The position numbers and the translations under genes were made by a program. Source: Rhizophagus irregularis (lineage: Eukaryota > Glomeromycota > Glomeromycetes > Glomerales > Glomeraceae). Taken from it: a stretch of DNA of 64,000 nt. The stretch covers positions 3,658,001 to 3,722,000 of the forward strand of contig NC_089449.1 in NCBI RefSeq assembly GCF_026210795.1, given 5' to 3'. Below are positions 48,550-59,142 of the stretch, piece by piece. The notes under the pieces were generated by a model that saw nothing but the letters and a program-made list of their open reading frames with translations, had not been told where the DNA came from and ran no database searches. Within the stretch, counting starts at the first letter, position 1; each line of letters opens with the position of its first letter.

Positions 48550-49673
48550 ATGTTTTTTAATAAATATTATTATTACATTCTTTATTTCGTTTTCACAATC
48601 TTACAAAATAGAATCGTATCAAGTTTTAGCATATCATATAATGAATTGAAAGAAAATCAAATTATCGATTTAATATATTTTCCATGTATTAAATTAAATC
48701 GTGATTCACATGCATCAAATACAAATCAATTCTTTTTTAAGAAAAATCAGGCAAATATCTGGTAAATAAAAATAAAATTTTTTTTTATATGTATTCCATT
48801 TTAATAATAAATATAATAAATGTTTACGTTTATGACGCAATCAATCTTAAATAAAAATAAAAAAAATATAAATAAAAAAAAATAATAATCGATTTAGTGA
48901 CGAATCCTTGTTAAAATATTTGAGATTTAATTTAAATAACAACAACTGTCAAGGTATTAAGGTTAATTTATCCAAGAATAAAAGTAAGTAAATTAATATT
49001 ATTTTATAATAAAATCCATTTTAATTTGATTAGTAATTCCATTTATTTTGATCACTATTTTGATCTAGTTTTAATAGAGAAAGAAAAACATGACGTTATC
49101 ATGCATAATATTGATGACTCATCATCATCATCATCATCATCAATTACAATCACTTCTTCTTCCACCACCATTTCCACAACTTCATATTCATTCAAAGTTG
49201 ATAAAAAAATTTCAATGCATGCTTGTAAAGCATTTAACACAATGTGTGATGAAATTCTTACAACAAAATGTTCAAAAAATATGATAAAAATTAATGAATG
49301 TTCACAATTATCAACAAATCAATTTACATCAAAATGTTATTGTAAAAATAATAATTATAATGACAATCAAGAAATTATTTCATTCTCAAAAATAATATCA
49401 AACATGTTACAATCTAATAATATTAAAATTATTTCGGACAATTGTAGATTTAATTGTTACGATTATAGAAAAGTATGTAATGAAAAATGTAAAAAGCCAT
49501 TGATTGGTGGTAATTCTAAGAAAATAATTGAAGATAATGGTAAATCGATTATAAATTTTTGTAATTATAATTATCAAGATGATATATATAAAATAAGTTG
49601 TATTTGTGATAGTGGAATTCAAAGAACCAATAGAATATTAGATTTTTTTAGATATAGATGTGAATTTGATTGA
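48550..49673 (+). CDS. Predicted secreted Ser-rich, Cys-rich protein
   Basis: Exon 1 is 48550-48761, opening with a hydrophobic signal region (YYYYILYFVFTILQ). The main exon is 49034-49673. Joining them directly (212 + 640 nt) gives 283 residues in one frame. An additional possible 86-nt exon (48898-48983) also has splice sites and an open frame, but including it shifts the frame. The mature part has a Ser tract ((TCA)n at about 49117-49142), then a Cys-rich region with about 17 cysteines (SMHACKAFNTMCDEILTTKC, CYCKN, NCRFNCYDYRKVCNEKCKKP, CNYNYQ, SCICDSG). The regular Cys spacing suggests disulfide-bonded repeats. I recognise no family. A secreted effector-like or cell-wall role is possible but unproven. 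Confidence 0.6.
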
Positions 49674-50397
49674 ATTTAGATTCATAGAAAATTTTTTATT
49701 TTATTTTTTTATATTATTTTATTTATTATTTTATATAGAATATTAAACGGTCTAAATAATAAAAAAAAAAGTCTGACACAGCCAAGGAAAAAAAAAAAAA
49801 TATTTTTTTTTTGTATAACAAGTGATTTTACCAAGATAAGAAAATATTGTTGTGTCACTTTTTGATTATGTGTAACTCATATCACTTAAACAAGTATGCG
49901 TTACGTTTGATTTTTAAAGTTTAGGTTTTATTCAGTTGGGCGTAACAAAATATTTACATGTTCTATCCTAAATACAAAAAATTAAAAAAAATTTGAATTT
50001 TAATTCTTCCTTTTTTTTTGTTTGCTATTAAAAATTAATATTATTTGATTGTAATTTACAACCGAAATTATTTACAAAAAAAAAACTTTTTTTTTATATC
50101 TAATGAAATGAAGAAATTTTAGCTTTAACTTTTGCTATGATGTTATTTTATATTTTGTAATATTCTATACTAAATAATCAAATCAAATATCTTTTTTTTT
50201 GCAAAGGAATTAATAACTTTTACCTTTTTATATTGCTAGAATATTTTAATTAATAATAAAAAAAAAAATAACAGGTTTAAAAATTTTTTTTTCAACCCTT
50301 TTAAATCCAACCCATCAATTATGCAGAAACCTTACACGAAAAAAAAAATGTTCATTTTTAAAAAAAAAAATTTCCCTCCCCCCAAAGAATGTAAATA
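49674..50397. other. Convergent intergenic spacer
   Basis: AT-rich 3' flanks of the secreted Cys-rich gene and the PHD gene; homopolymer-rich, with no gene seen. Confidence 0.45.
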
Positions 50398-51727
50398 TTA
50401 AACCTGATTATGCTGATTATACTTTTGTTCAAGTAAATCCAATTTCTTCCATAAGTCTTCAGCCATTTGTAATGATTTAGGTTTAGGTTCTGAGGAATCA
50501 TCGATATCCATTCCAACTGCAACGGCTTTTGGACAGTGTGTTAGAATAAATTCGCGAATTTGACTCATTCTAATGATGGCTCGGGAATAAGGAACAGGAT
50601 TTGGCCAATCGTAAGGTCGAGATATCGGTTTATCTGAAACTGATGTTTCAAATAATCGCCGAATTTCAACGTTTACGTTACTTGGCCTAAGAGGTGTTTC
50701 ATATTTTTGCAGTTTACATTTTTTTTTCTTTGGGATTTCTGATGTAATTTTTTTTAAAAAAAAATATTTAATATTTTAGTAAATCTAATAATGAGAAGAT
50801 ATTAAAAGATAATAATTGTAAAATAAAAAGAAATACATAAAGAATTCTTCATAATAAAAAGGTTTTTTTTGTTTATTTTACCTTCAACGTCATTGAAATT
50901 ACGATGAAGATGATTGTTTCCCTTTTTATATTTCCCAATTTCTAAAAAAGATGTAGGCATGAATGGAGAAAGTGTAGAAGGTGTCGTATGTGAAGTCCCA
51001 TTTTTATATTTCTTAGTAGATTGTCCACTTGCACCGGAAGAAGAGGAGGTTGACGATGAAGGAGAAAGCCTACTGTTCAGTTGACAATCTTCTTCGCTAT
51101 TAAATAAATAGACGAGGGAAAAAAAAACAGAGGGAAGAGGAAAAAAAACTGCCAAGTTAATACTTAACTATACTCGAGCCATTTTTATCTTTTCAAATAA
51201 GAAAACGCCTATAGTAACAAAATTCTTTTTAAAAAGGTACAAAATAATTTAAGGAAAAGATTTTTTTATTAATTACCTCGGGCGAATTTCTGGAATAATT
51301 GGATCTGATACACCGGTACATAGTTGACAATAGTAGTCACCATTAAACTCACCACTGTCATTAAGTTTAATCATTACGCATGCTGTATGGTACCATAAAT
51401 GACAAGTATCGCATTGTATCCAACGACCATCGAAACCTAATAATAATAAATAAATTATTAGTAAAATTTTAGTTTAAAAATAACTTTTTGTTGAAATTGA
51501 AAAAATAAATACTTTTTTTTTTTTCTCAAAAAACAAATTGTTCAGATTTTGCAAGATTTAACTTTATACATATAGACAACATAATAATAAAGAATATAAA
51601 GAAAAGAATAAAAAGTAAACTTACTTTCTTCCTTCTTACACTTTGCACATAGGTTATTTTTCTTTCGACTTGAATGTTTATTGAAGAAGAGGTCTTGCTC
51701 GCTATTTCTTCTTGCCGTACGACCCAT
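50398..51727 (-). CDS. PHD-finger protein, probable chromatin reader
   Basis: Exons 51625-51727, 51277-51436, 50882-51096 and 50398-50738 (minus, all GT-AG) sum to 819 nt, giving 272 residues. A single PHD finger spans about residues 27-78. Its zinc ligands are CAKC, CDTC, HLWYH with the aromatic Trp typical of methyl-lysine readers, C (TAC), and CQLC. The middle is Ser/Thr-rich and probably disordered (LSPSSSTSSSSGASGQSTKK). The C-terminal 113 residues contain a conserved-looking block (VEIRRLFETSVSDKPISRPY, MSQIREFILTHCPKAV) and end in a predicted coiled coil (AEDLWKKLDLLEQKYNQ). PHD fingers usually bind histone H3 tails. The overall architecture is not assigned to a named family. Confidence 0.82.
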
Positions 51728-52664
51728 TTTTTCTGTCGATATTTGGATGGATGTCTAATATGGGCAACAATTGTAGGTTACCATAGTGTTACCACGGTGT
51801 TACCATCAAAAGACCTAACACAAACGACGAAAGACTATTTATGGTCATATTAGGGACGTTTTTTTTTCAGTTTTTTTTTTTCGTCAGCGGGTCAATTTAG
51901 TCAAGAGTAGTCTATCAATTGAAAATCACAAACTATCTGAAACTCAATCGTTTATCGGTTGATAATCTGTTGCGTGATATAAAAATTGCGTAACCTAAAG
52001 AGTTGCGTAACCATTTTTCAATGCGATCGAACTTAAAAAGTAAAAAACCTCTTTATAAATAGTTTTTTAATTTATAAGTAGAGTCGTCACCGACAATATG
52101 ACCGATTGTACCCTTATTAAAATCCGAACTAGACTTGAAAAGGAACGATTTAATAAGAATGGCAAGAAAATTTGTGATACTTAGTATTTGCTGTTTGTAT
52201 TCAAATCATTCATAAAAAAAAAAGCGGGAAAACATTTGAAGGAATGAAATAATGGTCTGTGCGGCTTTATATGTATAATAGGTAATATTATTATTGTTTT
52301 TTTTTTCAAAAAAACTGATCGCTTCTTTGATCAACCCATCACGTGATAAGTATATAAAGATCGGCTTGTTTCGCTTGCACATATTAAAATCGAGAGAACC
52401 AATCAAATTTCTTAGCATATATTAGGTCGCAGACAAATTTATTTGGCATTCTAAATTTAGTAACTGATTTCTCTGTGAACTGCATAATTGATTGATGCGC
52501 ATAATACATATGCTCTTTTTGTTATTTATCTATTATTGGAGATAAATTTTCCACAAGGCATTAGAAAATAGAATGTGTTGCAAATAATAAAATCATGAAA
52601 AATACATATAAAATTGCAGAAATGAATAGCTTCTATTTACAAAAATTAATTCAAATAATTAATA
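51728..52664. other. Divergent intergenic region
   Basis: Shared upstream region of the PHD gene (minus) and the CxxC gene (plus). It contains a short GTGTTACCA(T/C) repeat (51785-51810) and a CACGTG palindrome at 52340-52345 followed by TATATAAA at 52352. The open frame 52206-52418 is not supported. Confidence 0.4.
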
Positions 52665-53736
52665 ATGTATAATCAAAATAATAATTATCATCAAACCAAC
52701 CATTCTAAAGTGAATCCAGGTGGATTCATTGCACCAAATTCAATAAGTCCAGCGGGAGGATTTATAGATCCAAATACAACAAGTCCTGGTGGATTTCGAG
52801 TACCAACTCATTTTAATAATGATAAACATAGGAATTCCCTAAGTCAATATCCTCCAGTTAGTACAATTTATCACCCACTATCTGAAGATAATCGAAGGGA
52901 TTCAATTTCGATTAAAAAACATAATAATCATGTAGATAACAATAATAGCATTAATAATAATTTCGTTCAATCTCCTATTAATATTCCACCTTATTCATCA
53001 TATCATCCTTCGAATAATAATAATGGTTATCCGTTTCCTACTGATTTCTCAACGAATAATTCCGATAGTTATCCAATTTATTTAGGAAATAATACTAGTT
53101 ATCCTCCATCACAAAAACAAACATACGATCAAATAACAAATCCTGCGGATTTACAACGAAGATTTTATGGTACTTGTAAAGCATGTGGTATACCTAATTC
53201 TGATTTTGCAGAATGTTCTTCTTGTAAAAATTGGATATTACAAATGGAAACGATGATAAAAGCAAGAAAATCTTTGATAGATCAACAATTGTGCACTAAA
53301 TGTAAATTTGCAATGCATGTTCATAGTCAAATTGCTGCTTGTGCCAAATGTGGATTTCCCAAATCTTGTTTAGAGGAATTAAATAAAATTGCTGTTAGGA
53401 AAGAAAATGAAAATGACAATGATAATAATAACAGTAATAATAGTACCGATAAAAAGATTGGTTTGTCTTGTGGAAATTGTAATAATCCGTTGGCAAATTA
53501 TTTAAAATGTCCTACTTTTACTGAAATTGCTCAAAGAATGAGAAAAGAGAGAGAATGTTTACCTTACGAAGATCCTAATTTCGCTAAGTTATCCAAAATA
53601 ATTAAGGTACTTTTTAAGTTTATATTATATGAAGTTTACAGGATTATATTTTATATGAAGCCAATTTAATCAATTTTTTTTTCGCTTATCCTTTTTTTTT
53701 TAGCATTATTCTGATCTTGCGAAACAAGAATCCTGA
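52665..53736 (+). CDS. Asn/Pro-rich protein with CxxC zinc-ribbon-like motifs
   Basis: Exons 52665-53606 and 53704-53736 (GT-AG; the second adds HYSDLAKQES) give 324 residues. The N-terminal half is low-complexity, rich in Asn, Ser, Pro and Tyr. It has three imperfect GGF(I/R).PN..SP repeats at residues 18-50. The C-terminal half carries Cys pairs resembling four or five zinc-binding knuckles: CKACGIPNSDFAECSSC, CTKCKF...AACAKCGF and CGNCNNPLANYLKC. These could form one or two zinc-ribbon or B-box-like modules. I do not recognise the family. RNA- or protein-binding via zinc ribbons with a prion-like disordered N-terminus is conceivable (inference). Confidence 0.75.
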
Positions 53737-54481
53737 TCTGCGAATGGAAATTTTTTTTATTTATTTGTATTATTATATTTGTATTTATTAAATATATTTC
53801 ATAATTCATGTATAATTAAATATTATTTAAAATGGGCAATTATTATTGTTTTACTGTATTTCCATTTTAATTGGCTTGTAGTAGATTTGTAATTATTTCG
53901 AATACCCCTAAGCCCCTGATCTAGTTAAATTTTGGACATAGTCAGATTTGGATTGATTGTTTCATATATTTCAAGTAAGAATCTTTTAAGAGTGACTATC
54001 GAGTAAGATCTTGAAGAATATATGTGCCCCAGATTAATTACTATATAAGGAACGTATCTTTAGTATAGTGCTTGATACCTACCAACAATATTCCGACAGT
54101 ATTACAGATTCGTAAATTTGGTTTATTATTAGTGCTGGAGGAATTATAATAGCCGGATAATATTCTTAATTACGCGTAAGAGATCCTGACTCAAATAAAA
54201 TACGCTGATTATTTTAACCCCTAATAAAATTATGAAATTATCGCTAAATCTGTGAATTTTGTAATGGATCATAATTATTGTAAATTTTATAATTTTTTTA
54301 ACGTTAATCGGGGATTCCCTTACTTTGTGACATATTTTCCCCCAATCATTTGTTACGTATTTACGTGAATCATTGTGTATAAATTAAAATGTAGTATTAC
54401 ATTTAATAAATTGCTTCTTTTTTTACGCAGAATTAAGTTTTTCTTAAGTAAACTCCTTTCATTATTTATCACTCATTATTC
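53737..54481. other. Intergenic region, no gene seen
   Basis: Unique AT-rich sequence between two plus-strand genes; no repeat or RNA recognised. Confidence 0.4.
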
Positions 54482-55576
54482 ATGATGAATTTAACTACGA
54501 AGTTATTTTTAATTTTATTATTATTACCCTTCTTTAATGATAATTCATTGGTGACCGGACAGGTTAAAGATATTGGCAGTAAACAAAATGGCAATACCAG
54601 ATATCTTGCTGGATTATTGACATTATTATTATCATTAATCATATGTTTTTGCTGTTGTCGACATCGTAAATATACTATTATAGGTAATAATATTATACCT
54701 GTTAGAAGTTCTCCTGTCAACACTTATACTATGGATACTAGAGCAAATGCTTCGTCTAATTTATCACAAAGCAATCAACCACATCATTTTTCACAACCTA
54801 TACAACCCCCGCCTCCATACACTGTTATAAATATCACCTCAAGAAGTGGTCCATCACCGGCTGAAATACGTGAAGCTGCTGAAAAATTTACAAGCGATAA
54901 TCCACCAAAAGATGATTTACCAACTCTTGAACAAATTGCTAATATAAGAACACTTGGAGGTGTAAAAGCATGGCAATTTACTTCCCAAGAAAATTCTTAC
55001 AGAAGTAAAATAGTATCAGTTACTAATGATGGAAAAAATATTAAATTTTTAAAAAATCTTGATTGTAATATTCAGACAAATTATCCTTATTTTGTTCCTA
55101 TCATTGAAGGTGATAATAATCTTAATAATCTTAAAGATGTTAGAATATTACATTATTTTGAAATTACTATTATTGAAAATAATGATCCTTATAATGCTGA
55201 TATTGCTATCGGGTTAACTACAAAACCTTATCCAGAATTTAGATTACCTGGTTTAAATTTATATTCTGTTGGTTATCATTCCGTTAATGGTAAAAAATAT
55301 AATGATAATGATATAGGTATTGATTATGGTCCTAATTGGACAGAAGTTGGTATTACTATTGGTTGTGGTTATGATTCTAATAATGGTAATGTTTTCTTTA
55401 CCAAAAATGGCCAATTTTTAGGCAATGCTTTTACTAATTTAAAACATATTTGGTTTCCAACTATTGGTGCTAAAGGTCTTTGTACTATTGAAATCAATTT
55501 TGGAGATAATGAATTTTTATATAAAGATGCTAGAGGTTATAATCCTAGTGGGCTTAATGCAAATAGTAATCAGTAA
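54482..55576 (+). CDS. SPRY-domain membrane protein, Ssh4/Ear1-like Rsp5 adaptor
   Basis: An intronless frame of 364 residues. An N-terminal hydrophobic segment (about 6-18, signal peptide or anchor) is followed by a clear transmembrane helix at about 41-59 (YLAGLLTLLLSLIICFCCC) and a basic RHRK stop-transfer. A PPxY motif lies at 109-113 (PPPPY). A SPRY domain spans about 165-345, with VRILHYFEITIIEN, IAIGLTTKPYPEFRLPG, SVGYHSVNGKKY, GCGYDSNNGNVFFTKNGQ and FPTIGAKG. This combination matches yeast Ssh4 and Ear1, endosomal/vacuolar adaptors that recruit the HECT ligase Rsp5 through PPxY and sort membrane cargo. The absence of introns is unusual here but the frame is intact. ATG codons at 54482 and 54485 are both possible starts. 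Confidence 0.85.
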   Translation: MMNLTTKLFLILLLLPFFNDNSLVTGQVKDIGSKQNGNTRYLAGLLTLLLSLIICFCCCRHRKYTIIGNNIIPVRSSPVNTYTMDTRANASSNLSQSNQPHHFSQPIQPPPPYTVINITSRSGPSPAEIREAAEKFTSDNPPKDDLPTLEQIANIRTLGGVKAWQFTSQENSYRSKIVSVTNDGKNIKFLKNLDCNIQTNYPYFVPIIEGDNNLNNLKDVRILHYFEITIIENNDPYNADIAIGLTTKPYPEFRLPGLNLYSVGYHSVNGKKYNDNDIGIDYGPNWTEVGITIGCGYDSNNGNVFFTKNGQFLGNAFTNLKHIWFPTIGAKGLCTIEINFGDNEFLYKDARGYNPSGLNANSNQ

Positions 55577-56068
55577 ACTTCCTTTTAAAAAAATGATGAA
55601 TAATTAGTTTTTACAAATAATAATTTAAAAGTAATATTATAATATTTATTTAATTAATTTTAAAAAATATAATAGTTATTATATTAAATAAAGAAAATTG
55701 AAATATTTCTAAATTATAAAGCAATTCAAATAATAAAATTTAATATTTTATATTATATTATTATTTAATTTTTTTTAAAAAATATAAATTAAATTATAAA
55801 AAACAAAATACAGTTTATTTCTTATATAGTCCAATATGTTAATAGTTAAATTTTAAAATATATTTCAATATAAATTTTATTAAAGTTTTTGATTTTTACA
55901 AAAATTTTATATTCTTTCATCACCTTATCAAAATCTTTTTCAAAATCTATTTCTTTAAAAACATATAGAAAAAACTGGTAATAATTACAAAAAGTAGTAA
56001 TTTTATATAATATATTTTAACATTTATTATAAATATAGTAATATCTCAATTTATGAAATATATGAAGT
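55577..56068. other. AT-rich spacer
   Basis: 3' flank of the SPRY gene; nearly pure A/T, no feature recognised. Confidence 0.45.
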
Positions 56069-57240
56069 ATTGTATATCACAGGCTACAATACTCTAGGTA
56101 TCTTGCAAATTTTGGAAGTTTAGTCTTGTATTCTTATTAAGGTTGCCTGCCTAATCCTCTCCAAAATTCTACGATTAGTTTCTCCAAGATTTTACTATAG
56201 TTTTATTATGGTTTTAGCAGTTTTGGCATTTATAATAAGTTTCGTCCGGTTTTGCTTTTCTCTAGAGTTTCTCTAACTTTTAATAAGACTTTCATATAGT
56301 TTTGGCAAAGTTTTGCTATTTTGGCATTTCACCAACTTGCCAAAACCCCTAGTTTCTTCAGCAACCTTAATTCTTATTATGTAAATTTTTACTATTAATA
56401 GAAAGTGTTTAAACTTATAAAATAATTAGGGTAGTCCTACATATTACATCTAAAATATTTGCTAGATTATTTAAATAATAAAATCAATGGAGAATGTGAC
56501 TTCTTTTTTAAGGAATACTATATATAAAGAGGTACTATGACTTACAATATATGGTAGTATTTATTTTGAAAATATATAATTATTTTCTTTGAATTTTATC
56601 ATAATATATGTATATATTGAAAGTAATATTTGCAAAAATAATAAGATTATGTATAAGCCTAATAATATTGCAATTAACTCTTTTTTGGTTAATCATAATT
56701 TTTTTGTAGCAGATTAGCAGGATTTTATTTTTATTATATTTAATAATATATATATAACTATTACTTTTTAATATCAAAAATTATAGCAATTTTTATTGTA
56801 TAATAATATATAAGTTTTAATATTATTTTTAGTATTGCTAAATAGCTAAAAAGCATTAATAAATACAAATAATCATTTTTTTTATTGTTAATTAAGAAGT
56901 TTTGATTACATTTTAAATTATTTATAAAAAAAAAGTGTGTTTTTATTAATAAATTAAAGGTAAATTTATTTCTTATTTTTTATATAAATATTATATTACC
57001 ATATATTGCAGACTATAATATCCCCCTCTATATTTAATATCTCTTAAAAAAGAAGTTACATTTTCTATTGATTTTATTATTTAAATAATTCAGCAAATAT
57101 CTTAGATGTGATATGTAACAATATCCTAATTATTTTATAAGTTTAAACACCCTTTATTAATAGTAAAAATTTGCATAATAGGGGTATAGGATCAAATCTC
57201 TGAAATTTGCAAGATATCCAGAATACTGTGATTCACAATT
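56069..57240. mobile_element. Foldback (long-TIR) element with a nested MITE
   Basis: The left arm (56069-56137 plus 56378-56530) and right arm (about 57030-57240) are inverted repeats of about 210-220 bp. The outer end ATCACAG..GTATCTTGCAAATTT pairs with AAATTTGCAAGATATCC..CTGTGAT, and an inner block ATTATTTAAATAATAAAATC pairs with its complement around 57090. Matching is high in the inner arms. The centre (56530-57030) is AT-rich and non-coding. The left arm is split by a 232-bp MITE. Confidence 0.75.
56138..56369. mobile_element. hAT-type MITE, 232 bp, 8-bp target duplication
   Basis: The ends TAAGGTTGC and GCAACCTTA are a perfect 9-bp inverted repeat. Immediate flanks ATTCTTAT (56130-56137) and ATTCTTAT (56370-56377) are an exact 8-bp target duplication, the size made by hAT transposases. 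The interior is relatively GC-rich, with repeated AGTTTTGGCA / TTTTGGCATTT motifs. It inserted into the left arm of the foldback element, whose right arm keeps the uninterrupted sequence. Confidence 0.88.
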
Positions 57241-57536
57241 AAGCTTTTATATAGCTACAATTAATTATCAATAAAATTATTAAAGTTAAATATATATATA
57301 GTTTTTTAAAATTTTATAATTATCTGAAAATACAATTTTTGAACAATGAGTAATTTTTAATTTTCTAATATATAATTAATAAATGATAATTTTTGTTGCA
57401 TAATATATAATTTAAACTATTTTGAAAAAAAAATTTTATTAAAATTGCTTTATTTTTCATAAAATTAAATAAGAACTGAATTTTTGGAAAAATTGCAAGT
57501 AAATTTGCTTTTAATTGCTTATACTAGTTTAAGAGA
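57237..57536. mobile_element. Decayed partial copy of the 21-kb TIR element
   Basis: It aligns over about 300 bp with 21520-21808 in the same orientation (TTAAGCTTTTATATAGCTAC, TTCTAATATATAATTAATAA, AATTGCTTTATTTTTCATAA) and ends AGTTTAAGAGATA where the reference ends CAGTTTAAGGGATA. Most differences replace C/G by T/A; the GCGGGCAAATTTGCCCGC palindrome has become GCAAGTAAATTTGCTTTT. The 5' two thirds are missing; its start coincides with the right end of the foldback element. Confidence 0.8.
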
Positions 57537-57539
57537 TAG

Positions 57540-59142
57540 TAAATAGAAATTTAGTTATTTTTAGAATTTTTTCTTTATATTAATTAGTTCTTTTTTTTAT
57601 ACAAAGTTTTTTCTTTTAAAGGTTACTAACTTTTTGTTTTCTATTTTACTTTTACATTTATAATTTGAAGAAAAGTTTATCTGATTGCTTGAATTCATTT
57701 AAATAAAAGCTTAATTATATATTTGATTAGTGATACTATATATTCTTATTTATCCCATTAATAAACCAAATTGCCAGTGAATTTTTTAAAATAAAAAAAA
57801 AACAAAAAAAAAATTTCTATATTTAAAAATTTGAAATTATTATTACTTAGCAATTTGTTTTATTTTTAAATACAAATTAATTGATTTATACTAGATATTT
57901 ATAATTTCATAATATATATTACATAACTTTATAGAAAAAAATTATATAAAAAAATCTTAATAAATATAATTTTTTTAAAAAAAACATTTAATATAAATAT
58001 TTTTTCCTATTTTATAAGTTTAAAATATTAAAGTTAATTTTAAATGTTAATTTTAACTATATTTAACAAATTCTATTTTTTTTTGTTTTTTGTTAAATTT
58101 AATTTTGCTTAATATTAAATGATTAATAAAGAAAATTTACTTTTTTGAAAATTCATATAAACATCATTTTATATATAAGTTTTTATTGAAATATATTTAA
58201 ATTTTAATATTTTATTATTATTAAGAATTAATTTTATATTTACTAAAGATTATTAATTTACCAGAAGTAAATTTATAAGATATAAAATTTGGTAAAATCC
58301 AATAAAAGTAAATTTCATCTTAATTATAATATATTAAATTTTTTAAATTTTCCAATATTTTACAGTAAATTTTTAGATATTTTTATTTATTTATATTGTA
58401 TTTTATTATATTTTAATTATATAATAAATTACATTAGATAAATTTTTATTTAAGATGATTTTTATTTCTAATGAATTTTATCTTTGGTGAATTATTTATT
58501 ATTAAATATTTTTTTTTTTTTAAATATATTAAATTTTAATAGTATTATTTAAAACTTCTTTTAAATAAAAATATATTGAGTATTTTATATTTCATTAAAG
58601 TTCACTAGTTTATTAAAATTTTCCTTTTCTTTAGAAATATTTAAATAATTGTTAATTAATTATCTAAATATTTTCTATGAGGATTTTTAAAGTTCAAATG
58701 AGGTTGCCTTTTTATATTTTATTTTCATAGTTGTACTAAAAGGAAGTTGGCAACATCATGTCAATTAATTATGCCCAATCAAGAAAGCCAATCTTTCGAT
58801 CTTTTGATTACAAAATCATTCAATTTTTCGAAGTGCAAATATTGTTGAATATTACCTTTATAGTTTTAATTTTGCTTTACTAATTTTCCACCTAGTAAAA
58901 ATGACTTATTTCAATAAAAAATTCAAATGAGAAATAATTTAAAAATAATTTATTTAATAGATTTTCCAGTAATAGTTTATTTTTTAAAATATATTGTGTA
59001 TATGATTCCATGAGTAATATAATACATAACTAAATAACTTTACAATTTATAAAAAATAATGCTATATATTATGATATCATTGTAGTAAACTCTAACATAT
59101 AATTCGTGAAAAAAACAAGCTATCCTAATTAATAAATAAATC
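57540..59142. other. AT-rich gene-free region
   Basis: Extremely A/T-rich, no open frame, no RNA gene and no strong repeat recognised; the last part is the 3' flank of the lipid-transfer gene. Confidence 0.5.

Noticed and set aside
49055-49284. Overlapping frames with His or Asp tracts
   Set aside because: They are other-frame readings of the (TCA)n Ser tract in the secreted Cys-rich gene.
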